Assembly: GCF_900156655.1 (NCBI RefSeq)
Contig: NZ_FTOG01000005.1
Location: 219,223-283,222, forward strand
Source: Rhodobacter aestuarii
Lineage (GTDB): Bacteria > Pseudomonadota > Alphaproteobacteria > Rhodobacterales > Rhodobacteraceae
Direction: 5' to 3'
DNA: 64,000 nt
The notes under the pieces were generated by a model that was not told where the DNA came from, did not search any database, and worked only from the letters and a program-made list of their open reading frames with translations. Position numbers and translations under genes: made by a program. Position 1 is the first letter of the stretch; each line of letters begins with the position of its first letter. Shown piece by piece: positions 46,346 to 56,700 of this stretch.

Positions 46346-46649
46346 GACCATTTTGCCTAGGCAGCGAAAATGCTCAGCCATCCTCAATACACCACGACAG
46401 CCGCACATCATGATCACCGCGCGCCCTGCAGTCCGCGCATTTCGCGCAGATCACCACGTTATCGACCGTTCTTTCCGACGTACGCTTGCCCAACCCGAAA
46501 CCGACCACTATCAACCCAAGGACTCTCGTTATGACTGAGGGACGACCGGAGGCAGGTCTACGGCTAAAGCGTTGCCTTCGTTTCATTTTTCACGACCCCA
46601 AAATGTCCAAAACATCTTCTCGATGGGTTTTTAATACTAATAACAAAGA
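46346..46649. other. Intergenic region, nothing recognised
   Basis: About 300 bases of falling GC content between the phage terminator and the nucleotidyltransferase gene. No credible gene on either strand. Confidence 0.35.
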
Positions 46650-47795
46650 TCACTTCATTGTTGTTGTATACAATATTTTTCTGAAGTCTTTCAGCCTGTT
46701 AGTGTAAAAGTCTTTTTGAAAAAGCCTGCCAGGGTATCGAGAGATGATATGACGATTTCCCAAATTGACGCGCACCCTATTAAGGTTCTCACGCAAAATC
46801 GCAGCGATAAAAGCAGCCCAAGGAAAAAGTTGATTGAAGTTAATCCGCAGAAGATATGCGTTTGCTTTCCGGTCTTCTTCAATGCTAATGTCGCTGCCGA
46901 CGTAATTATTTGCGGCTGCGACCATCCCTCGAAAAGCGTGAGAAAAGCCATGCTTTTCCGCATTATGGACCACATGCTCGATCACTGCGCAGCCAAAAGT
47001 CTCAGCCAGCATGCGTAGCTCGACAAGGCTCATTAAATCAATTCTGCCAGCGACATAGCGGCGATGCGCGACTTGAGAATGCCAAATGAAATGAAAAACG
47101 GCGTCTTCATCGTCAAGGGTATGAAAAAATACTTCAGAGTCGCGATAAATTGCCGATCTTTGCACGCCTGAAGGCAGATGCAAATCCCCCTGCAACTCTT
47201 TGTTATAAACGTGCCAGTGGATTTCTACCAAAGTTTCGTCTCTTCGCATGCCCGGCGCATGTTTCCCAATATGCATATTTATGCCGGCCTCTTGTGTATC
47301 CTTGTAGCCAAGCTTTCGCAGCATATCGCATGCTTCAAGAGTACGGCTTTTGGGTACCAGTATATCTAGGTCCAGCATATACCTATCCGCGATGTTTCCA
47401 TAAAAGCCTTGCGTGAGATGCGCGGCACCCTTGAACAAGAGCGGATGAATACCCATAGAATTAAGATTCGAAATGACCTCAAGCAGATCTTGCTTCAATC
47501 CGGCGTTTCTCTTGCAGTTTTCCGAACGAATGAACTGGAAGTAATCAAGCAATGATTTAGAGGCGAAGTGGGACGCATTGTCTCGTTCAGACAGTCGCCC
47601 AAGCAGTGGGGTCACATGGTGTATCGCGGCAAGAATGGAAATTTTTTCATCAAATTTTTGATCTAACGGGTGCTCTGGGCAGAGTTGATCATCTAAGGCG
47701 CACCGCACCAAAATACACAGATTTCGAAAAACTCTGGCGTGGCTAGGCAGTCCATCTTCAAAGGAAACTTTCGAAGTGAATTTTGTATGTTGCAT
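46650..47795 (-). CDS. Nucleotidyltransferase of the NTP_transf_5 family
   Basis: The 381-residue protein carries the family-5 nucleotidyltransferase core: PLLFKGAAHL (Lys122-Gly123), DRYMLDLDILVP (metal-binding Asp142 and Asp144) and an HWHVYNKE block. Members are encoded near HprK-like kinases and small peptides, for example the PadeN-type enzyme of a lasso-peptide cluster that adds further phosphates to a phosphopeptide (from literature I recall). It follows the kinase gene by eight bases, same strand. Region GC is clearly lower than in the host genes, suggesting acquisition. Activity here is inferred. Confidence 0.75.
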   Translation of the reverse strand: MQHTKFTSKVSFEDGLPSHARVFRNLCILVRCALDDQLCPEHPLDQKFDEKISILAAIHHVTPLLGRLSERDNASHFASKSLLDYFQFIRSENCKRNAGLKQDLLEVISNLNSMGIHPLLFKGAAHLTQGFYGNIADRYMLDLDILVPKSRTLEACDMLRKLGYKDTQEAGINMHIGKHAPGMRRDETLVEIHWHVYNKELQGDLHLPSGVQRSAIYRDSEVFFHTLDDEDAVFHFIWHSQVAHRRYVAGRIDLMSLVELRMLAETFGCAVIEHVVHNAEKHGFSHAFRGMVAAANNYVGSDISIEEDRKANAYLLRINFNQLFPWAAFIAAILRENLNRVRVNLGNRHIISRYPGRLFQKDFYTNRLKDFRKILYTTTMK

Positions 47796-47803
47796 TTGAT
47801 TGA

Positions 47804-48835
47804 TTAATCTCCGCGCAACTGCATAAGAGATTTGATGATTTGCAGCCCGCCATTAGTCGTCCCATATGACAACGAAAAGCAAGGCAGCGGCTCCAGCCAT
47901 TCAAGAAAATCCGGAAGATTCTTGGCGTCATCAACAGGCCAAGTTCCGCAATCTTGCAATCGGCTCAAGGCCTGCATGGGATCCAGCCGCCGAACCTTGC
48001 TATTTTCGCCCTTCGACCATTGGGGAAAAAGAATCATTCGGACAGGGTAGCCCATGTTCAGGTCGATATCTTTTGGACTCGGAAGGAACCGAATCCGTCG
48101 GGAGCCCACACCTCTTATCGGAAGATCTGACAGATCAGCACCGAGAATTTCGGAAACGATCTGCCAACTTCCCGATTTCAGGCTCAATGGGAGCGGGCAT
48201 GGCCAAGCTAGACCTGTACCCCTCTCAATCGGCGTCGCGTCTTCAGCAAGCAAACGACCGCCGATAGAAATCAGACCGCAGGTCAGAGTGGTCTTTCCGG
48301 CACCCGTTGGAGCAGTAAGCAGAACCGTCCCAAACCCCGGAAAAAAAACCGCCGCAGCGTGCAGCACTGCGGCGACATTTATATTCCCGTTAAGTTCCTT
48401 GGCCAAAAGCCGGATGATCGGAGACCAACTCACGCGTCGAACCTCCAAAATGAATTGACCGTCTTTGAAAAGAGCGCTTTTCCCGTCTTCGACCAAAAGA
48501 TCTAACGTCGTTTCTGCTCTCCCCTCAACGCTATAGGGAGAGAGCATATCCCCTAAGGCGAGAGACAGGACCCTGTGCCAGCAGCGCACTCGGACGATCC
48601 GGGTTCCGAAAGAGACCGTCATGTCGAGACAGGCGGGATCAAGTGACAAAGACCAATTGCGGCTTGCGGTATAGATGCACTCATCCAAAGGGTCTGCTGG
48701 AAGCTGTGAAAGCGCTTCCAGCATCACATCTTCTGGCGCCTCAACTAGCGCGGGCATAGTCTCTTTGCCGAGCGCCCATATCCGCCCATTATCTGGTTCT
48801 TGCAGCACCAAATGGTCAGCGAAATAAGCTTTCAC
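47804..48835 (-). CDS. HPr kinase-like peptide/protein kinase
   Basis: The 343-residue protein starts with GTG and has a Walker A loop APTGAGKTT (175-183), a His159-containing LHAAAV block just before it and a Glu198-Asp199 pair in LLAEDATPI, matching the HprK/P fold. HPr itself is not encoded nearby. HprK-like kinases occur in a poorly known HprK-related kinase A system and in lasso-peptide clusters (PadeK, ThcoK), where they phosphorylate the C-terminal serine of the precursor. Downstream of it lies the NTP_transf_5 gene, upstream a 57-residue peptide gene. A role in phosphorylating that peptide is inference. Confidence 0.75.
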   Translation of the reverse strand: MKAYFADHLVLQEPDNGRIWALGKETMPALVEAPEDVMLEALSQLPADPLDECIYTASRNWSLSLDPACLDMTVSFGTRIVRVRCWHRVLSLALGDMLSPYSVEGRAETTLDLLVEDGKSALFKDGQFILEVRRVSWSPIIRLLAKELNGNINVAAVLHAAAVFFPGFGTVLLTAPTGAGKTTLTCGLISIGGRLLAEDATPIERGTGLAWPCPLPLSLKSGSWQIVSEILGADLSDLPIRGVGSRRIRFLPSPKDIDLNMGYPVRMILFPQWSKGENSKVRRLDPMQALSRLQDCGTWPVDDAKNLPDFLEWLEPLPCFSLSYGTTNGGLQIIKSLMQLRGD

Positions 48836-48909
48836 AGAACATCACCATTACGTTTGTATCGCCCGAAAGACATTCCGGACCTCGAAGTTAAATTCGAGTA
48901 ACGTTTTTA

Positions 48910-49083
48910 TTACCAGTTAGTCGAATCAGAAGCCGAGGCTTTGGCGCTTTTCGGAGTGGCAATCACCGCAATCATGCCCGCAGCGGCAGCAGTTGAGGTC
49001 AACTTCACCAGCCGCGCCACTGCAGCACGCCGTTCTGGATCCGACGGGCCTTCGACTTCTGTATTTTCAGTATTAGTTTTCAT
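48910..49083 (-). CDS. Small candidate precursor peptide (57 residues)
   Basis: From ATG 49083, preceded by GAGGGAGA, the gene encodes an acidic, polar leader (MKTNTENTEVEGPSDP), two arginines (residues 18-19), an alanine-rich hydrophobic stretch (24-45) and a Ser-rich C-terminus ending SAKASASDSTNW. The last 74 bases before the HprK-like kinase start are noncoding. The plan resembles a short exported or processed peptide, with an AKA-like cleavage point and a C-terminal segment rich in Ser and Thr that a kinase could modify. It is the only small-peptide gene beside the kinase and nucleotidyltransferase. No homologue named with confidence. Confidence 0.55.
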   Translation of the reverse strand: MKTNTENTEVEGPSDPERRAAVARLVKLTSTAAAAGMIAVIATPKSAKASASDSTNW

Positions 49084-49134
49084 ATACTTGTCTCCCTCTT
49101 TTCGTGACATTTTTAAAAGACTGTGGCGAAGTGC

Positions 49135-50478
49135 TTAAAATAAGAAGTCATCAGCACTTAGAAGCGTTCCCACGCGCGCCACCCAAGCTCCATCAACGGT
49201 GATGCTCCCTCCAAGACCATCGGTAATGAGTTCGAGATTAATCACGCTGCCCAGCCTAACCGAACCAGAAATCGCACCTTCAACTTCGGACCAAGTCAGA
49301 TTGTAAGCGCGCAAATCGATCAAATCGGAGCTATCAAAATCCATGATGGTGTCATGACCATTTGCGCCTGAAAAGACAAAAATATCGGCGCCATCCGTCA
49401 GGTCAGAAGGAGCCTTTACGTCCCCGTACAGGATGTCATCTCCCTCGCCGCCATCAATGACATCGTTGCCACCATATACTCCGCGCAGATCAGCCTTGTT
49501 GCTATCTCCCCAGATCGTGTCATTCCCGCTGCCACCAAGGAGAGTGTCATCTCCAAAGGTTATATCGATCTTATTTTGATTAAGACCCTTAGCAGAATCT
49601 CCGATGATGAGATCCGCGCCTGCACCACCTGAAATCGAGTCATCTCCAAAATTTATTGTGCCAACGTGGTTACGAAAGGCTTCAGCACTGTCGCCAATGA
49701 TGGTATCATTGCCATCGTCGCCGGATAGCGTGTCATTTCCGAACACAAGAGTGCCTATATAGACATTTAGAGCATTTCCCGTGCCACTGTCTCCATAGAT
49801 GAGGTCATCATCGGCCCCTCCAAAGATTCTATCATTCCCCGTTGAAATCACGTCGACATCTACATCTAGATCGCTAAATGCGCCGGCATCACCATAAATC
49901 GTGTCATTTCCGGTCCCGCCGTAAAGCTCATCGGAACCCGTCATGATCAGAGCGATATATGACAGCGACGAGGCAGAAAGAGATAATACGCCGTAGTCGC
50001 CATAAATAGCGTCATTTCCGTCGCCGGCGTAGATTTCATCTGGGTAAGCCGCGACATATGTGCCGATATCGGCGACGATTGCGGCTGCATTCGCATCTTC
50101 GCCATAGACTGTGTCATTGCCGATGCCAAGCCAAAGGCGATCGTTTCCTGCTCCGCCATAGGCGGTTACGTCCAAATCATACGCGAATGCATCGGCTAAT
50201 CCGTAAAGCCCCCTATGTGCGGGATCGATCGTCAACGTCAAGATGTCATCGCCGCCAGCGAGATCGAAAAAAGTAACCCCATCAAACCGCGCCAATGTGG
50301 TTTGGCCGAGGGTGAGATCATAGGCGAAAACTTCATTTTCCGAACTGCCGATCAAGTCAAGGTCAGTATAAACCCATGAGGATCCACTCATTCCCTCGAT
50401 GGAAACTAACTCGCCTGTCCACTCATTTATTGCATATCCTCTAGAGCTGAAGCGCCCCTGAATCGTAAAAAACGCCAT
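49135..50478 (-). CDS. RTX repeat protein
   Basis: The 447-residue acidic protein has about eight blocks of RTX nonapeptides (GGXGXDXLX, for example GGAGNDRLW and GGTGNDTIYGD) separated by hydrophobic linkers. It starts at ATG 50478 (MAFFTIQGR); the longer frame adds seven residues. The C-terminus LLSADDFLF matches the hydrophobic tail seen on many type I-secreted RTX proteins. No Hint domain and no secretion genes are nearby. It is the gene upstream of the small peptide and kinase, same strand, 51 bases away, and shares their lower GC content. Confidence 0.8.
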   Translation of the reverse strand: MAFFTIQGRFSSRGYAINEWTGELVSIEGMSGSSWVYTDLDLIGSSENEVFAYDLTLGQTTLARFDGVTFFDLAGGDDILTLTIDPAHRGLYGLADAFAYDLDVTAYGGAGNDRLWLGIGNDTVYGEDANAAAIVADIGTYVAAYPDEIYAGDGNDAIYGDYGVLSLSASSLSYIALIMTGSDELYGGTGNDTIYGDAGAFSDLDVDVDVISTGNDRIFGGADDDLIYGDSGTGNALNVYIGTLVFGNDTLSGDDGNDTIIGDSAEAFRNHVGTINFGDDSISGGAGADLIIGDSAKGLNQNKIDITFGDDTLLGGSGNDTIWGDSNKADLRGVYGGNDVIDGGEGDDILYGDVKAPSDLTDGADIFVFSGANGHDTIMDFDSSDLIDLRAYNLTWSEVEGAISGSVRLGSVINLELITDGLGGSITVDGAWVARVGTLLSADDFLF

Positions 50479-50835
50479 ATTTAATACTCCAGCCGACATA
50501 TGTCAGACCCCCACTAAGAGGCATCTGATCAAGTAAACAAAACAAATTGCCCCGACAAAGACAGGACAACCTCTTAAAACCCGACGTTTTGCCTGAGACT
50601 CAGGTAAACATTTTATGAATTTGCAGCGAGGCTGCATTGGAGTCAATCTTTAGTTGTGGCACGGATTAAGCCAATCAACTCAAGGAGTCTATTGGGCGCA
50701 TCGATTGCTGCGTTCGCGTCTTTATGCGCACTTTGGTCGCGTCCTGAGTTACCCTTTCGATCGAGTGCAGGTATCAATCGGCGGCGATCGCAGATTTCGG
50801 TGACGGCCCCGGGATAGGCGGGGCCGCCCGCCTGT
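50479..50835. other. Intergenic region, nothing recognised
   Basis: About 360 bases, AT-rich near the RTX start (likely its promoter) and GC-rich towards rsgA. No supported gene. A weak GC-rich hairpin near 50804-50826 lacks a U tract. Confidence 0.35.
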
Positions 50836-51870
50836 TCATTCTCCGCGAAGCCGGGATTTCTCGCGCAGCACGCCGCGCTTCATGCGGTCAAAGGCGCGGT
50901 CGCGGGCATGGGTCTCGGCCAGTGTTTCGGAATTGATCCGGTCCTCGCGTTGTAGCTTTTGCCAGCGCAGAAGCCGCGCCGGATCGACCGCCCCCGCCGC
51001 AATCGCACCCTGCACCGCGCAGCCCGGCTCGGTCTGATGCGTGCAATCGTGAAACCGGCACGCCCGCGCCAGCGTGTCGAGATCGTCGAAGGTGGCGGCA
51101 ATCCCCGCCTCGGCGCCGCTCAGCCGCAATTCGCGCATGCCGGGCGTATCGATCAGCCAGCCGCCCGAGACCAGCGCGCGCAGATGCCGCCCGGTGGTGG
51201 TGTGGCGCCCCTTCGCATCGTCCGCGCGGATCGGCGCGGTGGCCTGTGCCTCGCCGGTCAGCGCATTGGCCAGCGTGGTCTTGCCCACGCCCGACGAGCC
51301 CAAAAGCGCCACCGTCTGCCCCGCGCGCGCCCAATCGGCAAGCCGCTCCCCCGGCGCGCGCGCATCAAGCGCCACCACCGCGACGCGCCGGTCGACTGCC
51401 TCGGCCCGTGCCTGCCACGCCTCGGGCTCGGGACTTTCATCGGCCTTGGTCAGCACGATCACCGGGGTTACGCCCGAGGCGCGGGCGAGCGCCAGATAGC
51501 GCTCGATCCGCGCCGGGTTGAAATCGGCGTTGCACGAGGTGGTGAGGAACAGCGTGTCGACATTGGCGGCGATCAGTTGCCGCGCCGCCCCGGTGCCGGC
51601 GGCGCGCCGCGCAAGGGTGGCGCGGCGCTCAAGCAGGCGCACAAGGCGGGTTCCGTCGTACAGGGCCCAGTCGCCCACCGCGATTTCGGCGGTGCAAAGC
51701 CCCGGCGCCGGGCTCAGCGACAGCGGGCCGGTGGCGCCAAGCGCCTCGAGACGGGCGCGATGCACCGCCGAGATGCGGCAGGGGGAAAGGGTGGACAGCT
51801 CGTCAAGCGTGAGTTGACGCAGAAAGTCGGGCGCCCAGCCAAGGCTGGCGAGTGGGGTGGTATCGGTCAT
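50836..51870 (-). CDS. rsgA: Ribosome small-subunit-dependent GTPase A
   Basis: The 344-residue circularly permuted GTPase acts in late 30S maturation. The order G4 (LTKADES), G5, G1 (GSSGVGKTTL), G3 (DTPGMREL) and a C-terminal zinc site (CRFHDCTHQTEPGCAV) is diagnostic. An N-terminal OB-like domain precedes it. ATG 51870 follows GAGGATCACC; the longer frame adds 70 residues of Arg-rich sequence. Its GC content is visibly higher than that of the flanking genes, so it differs in history from the low-GC block. Confidence 0.93.
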   Translation of the reverse strand: MTDTTPLASLGWAPDFLRQLTLDELSTLSPCRISAVHRARLEALGATGPLSLSPAPGLCTAEIAVGDWALYDGTRLVRLLERRATLARRAAGTGAARQLIAANVDTLFLTTSCNADFNPARIERYLALARASGVTPVIVLTKADESPEPEAWQARAEAVDRRVAVVALDARAPGERLADWARAGQTVALLGSSGVGKTTLANALTGEAQATAPIRADDAKGRHTTTGRHLRALVSGGWLIDTPGMRELRLSGAEAGIAATFDDLDTLARACRFHDCTHQTEPGCAVQGAIAAGAVDPARLLRWQKLQREDRINSETLAETHARDRAFDRMKRGVLREKSRLRGE

Positions 51871-52366
51871 GGTGATCCTCGCAGGACACTGAAAGACGGG
51901 CGCAAAGGCGCCGATGGCATTCAGGGGCGGGCAGGGGATGCGGCGGAGGCGGAAGAGCCGCTCAGACAGCCCCGGCCCGGAGGTGCGCAAGATCCGACAA
52001 AAACCCCTCCTGTGCTGCGTGAAGCCCCCATTTACAACGGGGCGGCCGAGTCTGCCAGAGCATGGCGTAAGGTTTGGCAAGTTGTGACCATCGCGGCACA
52101 GAAATTACGCATTCCCTCCGGTAGATATCCGCCCTGTAGTTCGGGGAACAGGCCACGCTGCGCCCCGCAAGATCGACAGTAAAGGGCTAATCAAGCGCCT
52201 TGCTGAGGCGAGTGGTTGTCACCGCTTCAAGAAAAGGCACATCAGGATGTGACCAACGGCTCAGAGCCGAGCACGTCGATCAACTCATCGCCGTCGCGAG
52301 GGGCGGGAAGCGGAAGTTCACTGAAGCACGTGCAAATGGCTGGTTAAGGGCAAATTTCTCTATGGA
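51871..52366. other. Intergenic region upstream of rsgA, nothing recognised
   Basis: About 500 bases, GC-rich near rsgA and AT-richer towards 52366. Several long frames exist on the plus strand but are shadows of rsgA. No family-like protein is visible. Confidence 0.35.
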
Positions 52367-53764
52367 TTAAATCTCGATCCAGAATCCTTCTTGCCGATCT
52401 CGAAACTCTGTGTAGCGGTATTGCTGTGTGCCTGATTTCACGCTGCACCATACAGCGGTTTTAAGAGAGTTACGTTCGCAAAACGCCTCCACGCAATCGC
52501 GCTTCACAGTGGTCCTGTAGCCAACTAGATTATGCGCTCCACGAGGGCACGCGGGTTCCCAATCACTATACCAGTGCTCCCAGAAGGCGATAGGCGATCC
52601 ACCAGCCTGCATTTCGATTCCGCTTTCAAGGCAGGCAATCTCCGATCTTGGCTGATCGGCGTGAGGCGAAGGTAGGTGTACATGCGGAACGAGGTCCACT
52701 AAGGCGCGCCCAACATCAAGCGTTATAGCTTTGCCGCAAAGCCTTCTTGGCTTCGGCTTAAAACCGATATCTGGACTGGAATAGAAGCCGCCTTCGTAGC
52801 GAGCTGGATTAGCCAGATAAGACCATCGACAATCATCAGGCTCGTCTGGACTTGCTAGGGCAGCGGCGCTGCCTGTTACAACATCAAACTCGAACACCGC
52901 ATAGCCGGTTTCGCCCACCTCGACGGCGCGCAGAGCCGCGAGCATTTGACCCGGAGCGGCACTTGAAGAAGCCGCGGCCCAAATGGCTGATGCAACCGAC
53001 TTGGGGTCACGCTCGCCGAGCAGAATGCCATCCGACCATCCGGGCCGGTCTACTGGCGCAACCTCGGCGAGGCCGCGATTCAAGGTTAGGGCCGCACGCG
53101 AATGTTGCTCAGCTATCGAGTGAGGTAGCCCCCATTCGGAAGCGGCAAAGGAGAGCGTCCGCAGATATGCCGAAACGTAGGTCTCACGATCAGCGAAGTC
53201 GAGCTGCCCGGTTATCTCAGGGTTGCCCTGGAAGAAGTAGGAAGGGTTGCCCTGGCTCCGAAATTCCCCTGCTTGCAGCCACTCCCACTCATGTTGCCAT
53301 CGCTTACAGAAGGGCAGTCCCGATTGTTCCTCCAGATGGGAAAGGTGAGAATGAAACATTTGCGGCACGCCATTGAAGGCCGAAAACGAACGGCGCACCG
53401 CCTCCGGCAACTCCGCTCTCTTTGGAGGAGCGTAAGCGTATCTGAATCGAAAAAGCCTATCGGCTTCGGCAAAGTTTGCCTTCATAAGCCAGTCAGATAG
53501 GTGTGACGCGGCATTCACGGAATTCCGCACCTCATTAAATGCGAAATAGGCACCCAAGTTGAAAGCCTCGATGATATTGAGGCCAAGGATCACTTCACTT
53601 TCAAGCTTCTTCTGGCAGATCCACACCAGCAAGCGCTCGGCGGCATTGCGATCACCACCCTTGATAAGCTCCGCTAGAGCTCTGGCAGCTTCCAGCCTAA
53701 CGCGGGGCACAGGCCATAGAAGCCGAGTAAGCAAGATATCAATTGTATGCACCGCTAAGCCCAT
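52367..53764 (-). CDS. Unknown partner protein of the STAND NTPase
   Basis: The 465-residue protein begins with a HEAT-like helical part (residues 1-90: LEAARALAELIKGGDRNAAERLL..) followed by a mixed globular region ending WIEI. No named domain, no signal peptide and no membrane segment. Its start overlaps the end of the STAND NTPase gene by 10 bases in the same direction, so the two are cotranslated. The low-GC composition matches the partner gene. In such arrangements the smaller gene often encodes an accessory factor, but nothing here fixes a function. Confidence 0.65.
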   Translation of the reverse strand: MGLAVHTIDILLTRLLWPVPRVRLEAARALAELIKGGDRNAAERLLVWICQKKLESEVILGLNIIEAFNLGAYFAFNEVRNSVNAASHLSDWLMKANFAEADRLFRFRYAYAPPKRAELPEAVRRSFSAFNGVPQMFHSHLSHLEEQSGLPFCKRWQHEWEWLQAGEFRSQGNPSYFFQGNPEITGQLDFADRETYVSAYLRTLSFAASEWGLPHSIAEQHSRAALTLNRGLAEVAPVDRPGWSDGILLGERDPKSVASAIWAAASSSAAPGQMLAALRAVEVGETGYAVFEFDVVTGSAAALASPDEPDDCRWSYLANPARYEGGFYSSPDIGFKPKPRRLCGKAITLDVGRALVDLVPHVHLPSPHADQPRSEIACLESGIEMQAGGSPIAFWEHWYSDWEPACPRGAHNLVGYRTTVKRDCVEAFCERNSLKTAVWCSVKSGTQQYRYTEFRDRQEGFWIEI

Positions 53765-56700
53765 GAAGGTTTGTCCAGTGGCTGCTGCGCAATCTCCGCC
53801 ATGAAAGTGTCGACCAGCGCTTTGGTATGGGCTTTGGCGAGTTCAAGTTCGCCAACCTGGGTGAGGAAATAGATAAGCCGCGTGAAGCCGATTACCAATC
53901 CGTTTCTACTTTCTCGAAGGTTGAGCGCGGGTTTGCTGGTCTCGCGGACGAAGTCTTTCCAACGCGCCCTGTGGTCGCGAGCGACAAGCTCGAGCCGAGC
54001 TTCCGCCTCGTCCTTGCTTGTGAGATACCTTTGCCAGCCATAGCGTGCGATGTGGGCCCGCACCAACCACTTGAATGCTTCGCTGCGACCGTGAAGCTTC
54101 GCCGCAATTTCAGCCGCGGTATCAAGGCCGCTTTCGATCTCTAAATGAAGTCGTGGTTCGGACAGCCCAGCCTCCAAATCGGCCAGCGCCGCCACACCCC
54201 GCCCCTTAGCATCCCAATAATTAAGCCATTCAGTGACGGTCGATCTAGAAATATCGAAAAGACTTAGACGTCTACGCTCAGCAATCAGCTCCGAAAACTT
54301 TCCCGGAGGAAAATCGCCAGGTTTAGGAGCTTCCGCATTTTCCTTTTCCGAATTCTGATGGCTCTCGGTGGCGTATCGATCTGCCTTGCGAACGTGTTTG
54401 ACGTTGGGCCCGACTTTATGGCGGAGAGTCGTCGCTATGTCCAACGCTAGGTTAGCTTTCTCTACGGCGATCCGTTCGTTAGGCATGATAAAGGTGGAAA
54501 AAAGTGCAACGCCTTCTACGCTCTGGGCCAAAGGGAGAGAGGGAAGCTCATTGTACAAATCTTCGGCATAACGCCAGTCCTCAGCCCTGATTAGATCGTT
54601 CAGCATGGGCGCGATACGTTCAGGAAAATGCCTTGCTACAGCGGTGTAATATTCGCTGCGGATATGGTTTGTTCCGTCGCCGTCGGTGTAGTCGGTGATG
54701 CGGTGAAACGCGCCAGCTAGAGCCAAGAGGGTTTGCTTGGCGTCCTGATCCCCTGCTTCGATCATCATTTCCAACGCGGTAAGAACATCGTCGGCGAAGG
54801 CATCCTTCCGCCAGCCATACCCAAACAAACAATCGACAGCTTGTCTCAGAGCCTGAGCTGCGAGCTGAGGTTTGTTGTGGTCGTGCGCGGCAAGAGCCAG
54901 CTTGCCGAACATGGAAGCTCGCTCGTTGAACTCGGTCACGGTTCGAGCAAGTTCGTCCATGTAAGTCGCAACGAACGTCTCAGCGCTAGCTGGGTCATGC
55001 AATGATATCCGGCGTGTTGTGAGCTTTTCCAGCCAAAGTTCGTTGAGCCAGAAGGCTGATGTACGCGCCTCAGAAAAAACCGCGTCGTCGATTTGATACG
55101 CAGCATCAAGCCCTCGACCTATGAGGCAAAGATCGAAGGCGGCGTCGATAAGCGCAAGGCGCACGGCAATGAAACGGCTTTGAGCGTCATAACCTCGCTC
55201 GTAGCAAGGTTGCCCATCATACCAACTGAATACGTCACCGAGAGTTGGCCAACGCTTCGTGTTGGCCCAGTGTGCAGCGATGCGTTGCGCGAGTTTTTCA
55301 AACGCACGTACTGCACCCGCAAGCCAGCTTTCCGATGCATGATCCGGGATCTTTACCCAGCTTTTTGTTGGCTTTCCTGCCAGAGCAGCCGCAAGTGCGG
55401 ACATGAAATTATTGTAGACGATTCCTCGAATATCTGTCTGGTGGCGATCAGCCGGGCCGTCCGCGCCTGCAAAGAGCGCGGACAGATCTTTGCCGGAGTT
55501 GCTTCCTTTTACTGCGTCTCCTTTGGCGATGCCCAAGCAGCGAATAGCGGGGTGCTTTCCTGCCTTCAACGGAGTTGGGCTAGCAGGCGACAGGCCTTCG
55601 AGACACAGGCACGCAAATAGCTCGCGGTCAAACTCGACGCCAGTGAAACTCTTACCCGCTTCGAAGACGGAACCTACATTTCCGACAAGGCGCGCGCTTT
55701 GAGCGAAAGCGGCAAGGATAGAGTCCGCTTGACCGGAACCGCGCGCGAAACGCAGCACCCGAGCGACCTCGTTATTCTTGCTTGCAGCAAGGACTGCAAC
55801 CACAGCCCGAGCAAAATCGCCTTGCTGGTCATTGCTGATGTATTCGTCGTGACGATTTTGGGTGATGCGTCCATTAAGCTCCTCAACAGCTCGGTCGACA
55901 AGCGCACCTCGCTGACTCTTATGGGTCATATGGACGAGCGCCGGGATTAGTGAGGCTGGCAAGTTACTCAGGTCGGCTCGAAGGACGGCCGGGACAAAAA
56001 TATCGCCACTTAAAGCGGCCGCAACATACCAAACTTGGGCTAGTTCATCGTGCTGCAGCTCATCGGCATTTATCGCACGCATCTTTACAAGTCGGTGACG
56101 CGCGACGCTTGCCAAATCGAATACTTCGAAAGCGGCTTGTTCGGCATGATTCAATACATTGATCAAGCGGTCGATCGGATACCCCGCGGTGACGAAGGAC
56201 AGCGCCCACTCACGGGAAGGTCCCTTGATTAGGTTTTGTGCGTTCCCGCGTGTTGCCTGAGTGATCCATAGCCACGCCTCTCGCCAGTAGGGAGGCGCTT
56301 CTGTTTCCAGCCATGCCAAAGTCGGCGCGCTGTTGGCCATAAAAGTTGAATAGTGACTGGGGTCATCTCGAAGAAAGGCGAACAAGCTACCGTGAAATGG
56401 ACGCACTTCCATCTCTCGAAAATCGAGGAGATGACCGATCTCCGCCAGCCCCAAGATGCTCTGATCGTCCACGCCGAAGCAGTTGTTGAGCGCAAATGGC
56501 GGCGGACTGAAGTCGAGACCAGCTAGGACGTGCAGAATTGCCTTCCCGCGTGGAGAAAGCTGCAACATTAGCCCTGCGTAGTAATCCCGGATGTCTCCAC
56601 TGGGACAGGCCGGCTGCGCTCGAACGAGGTCTGGCGTCACTTCATTGCCAGCACGGGCAACGGCCTCGAATGAATAAATCAGATGCAGAGGCAAGCCCTT

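Noticed and set aside
50804..50826. GC-rich hairpin after rsgA
   Set aside because: The stem is good, but no U tract follows on the minus strand, so it was not called a terminator.
50959..52182. Open frame of 407 residues on the plus strand
   Set aside because: It is antisense to rsgA; GC-rich sequence makes stop codons rare on both strands.
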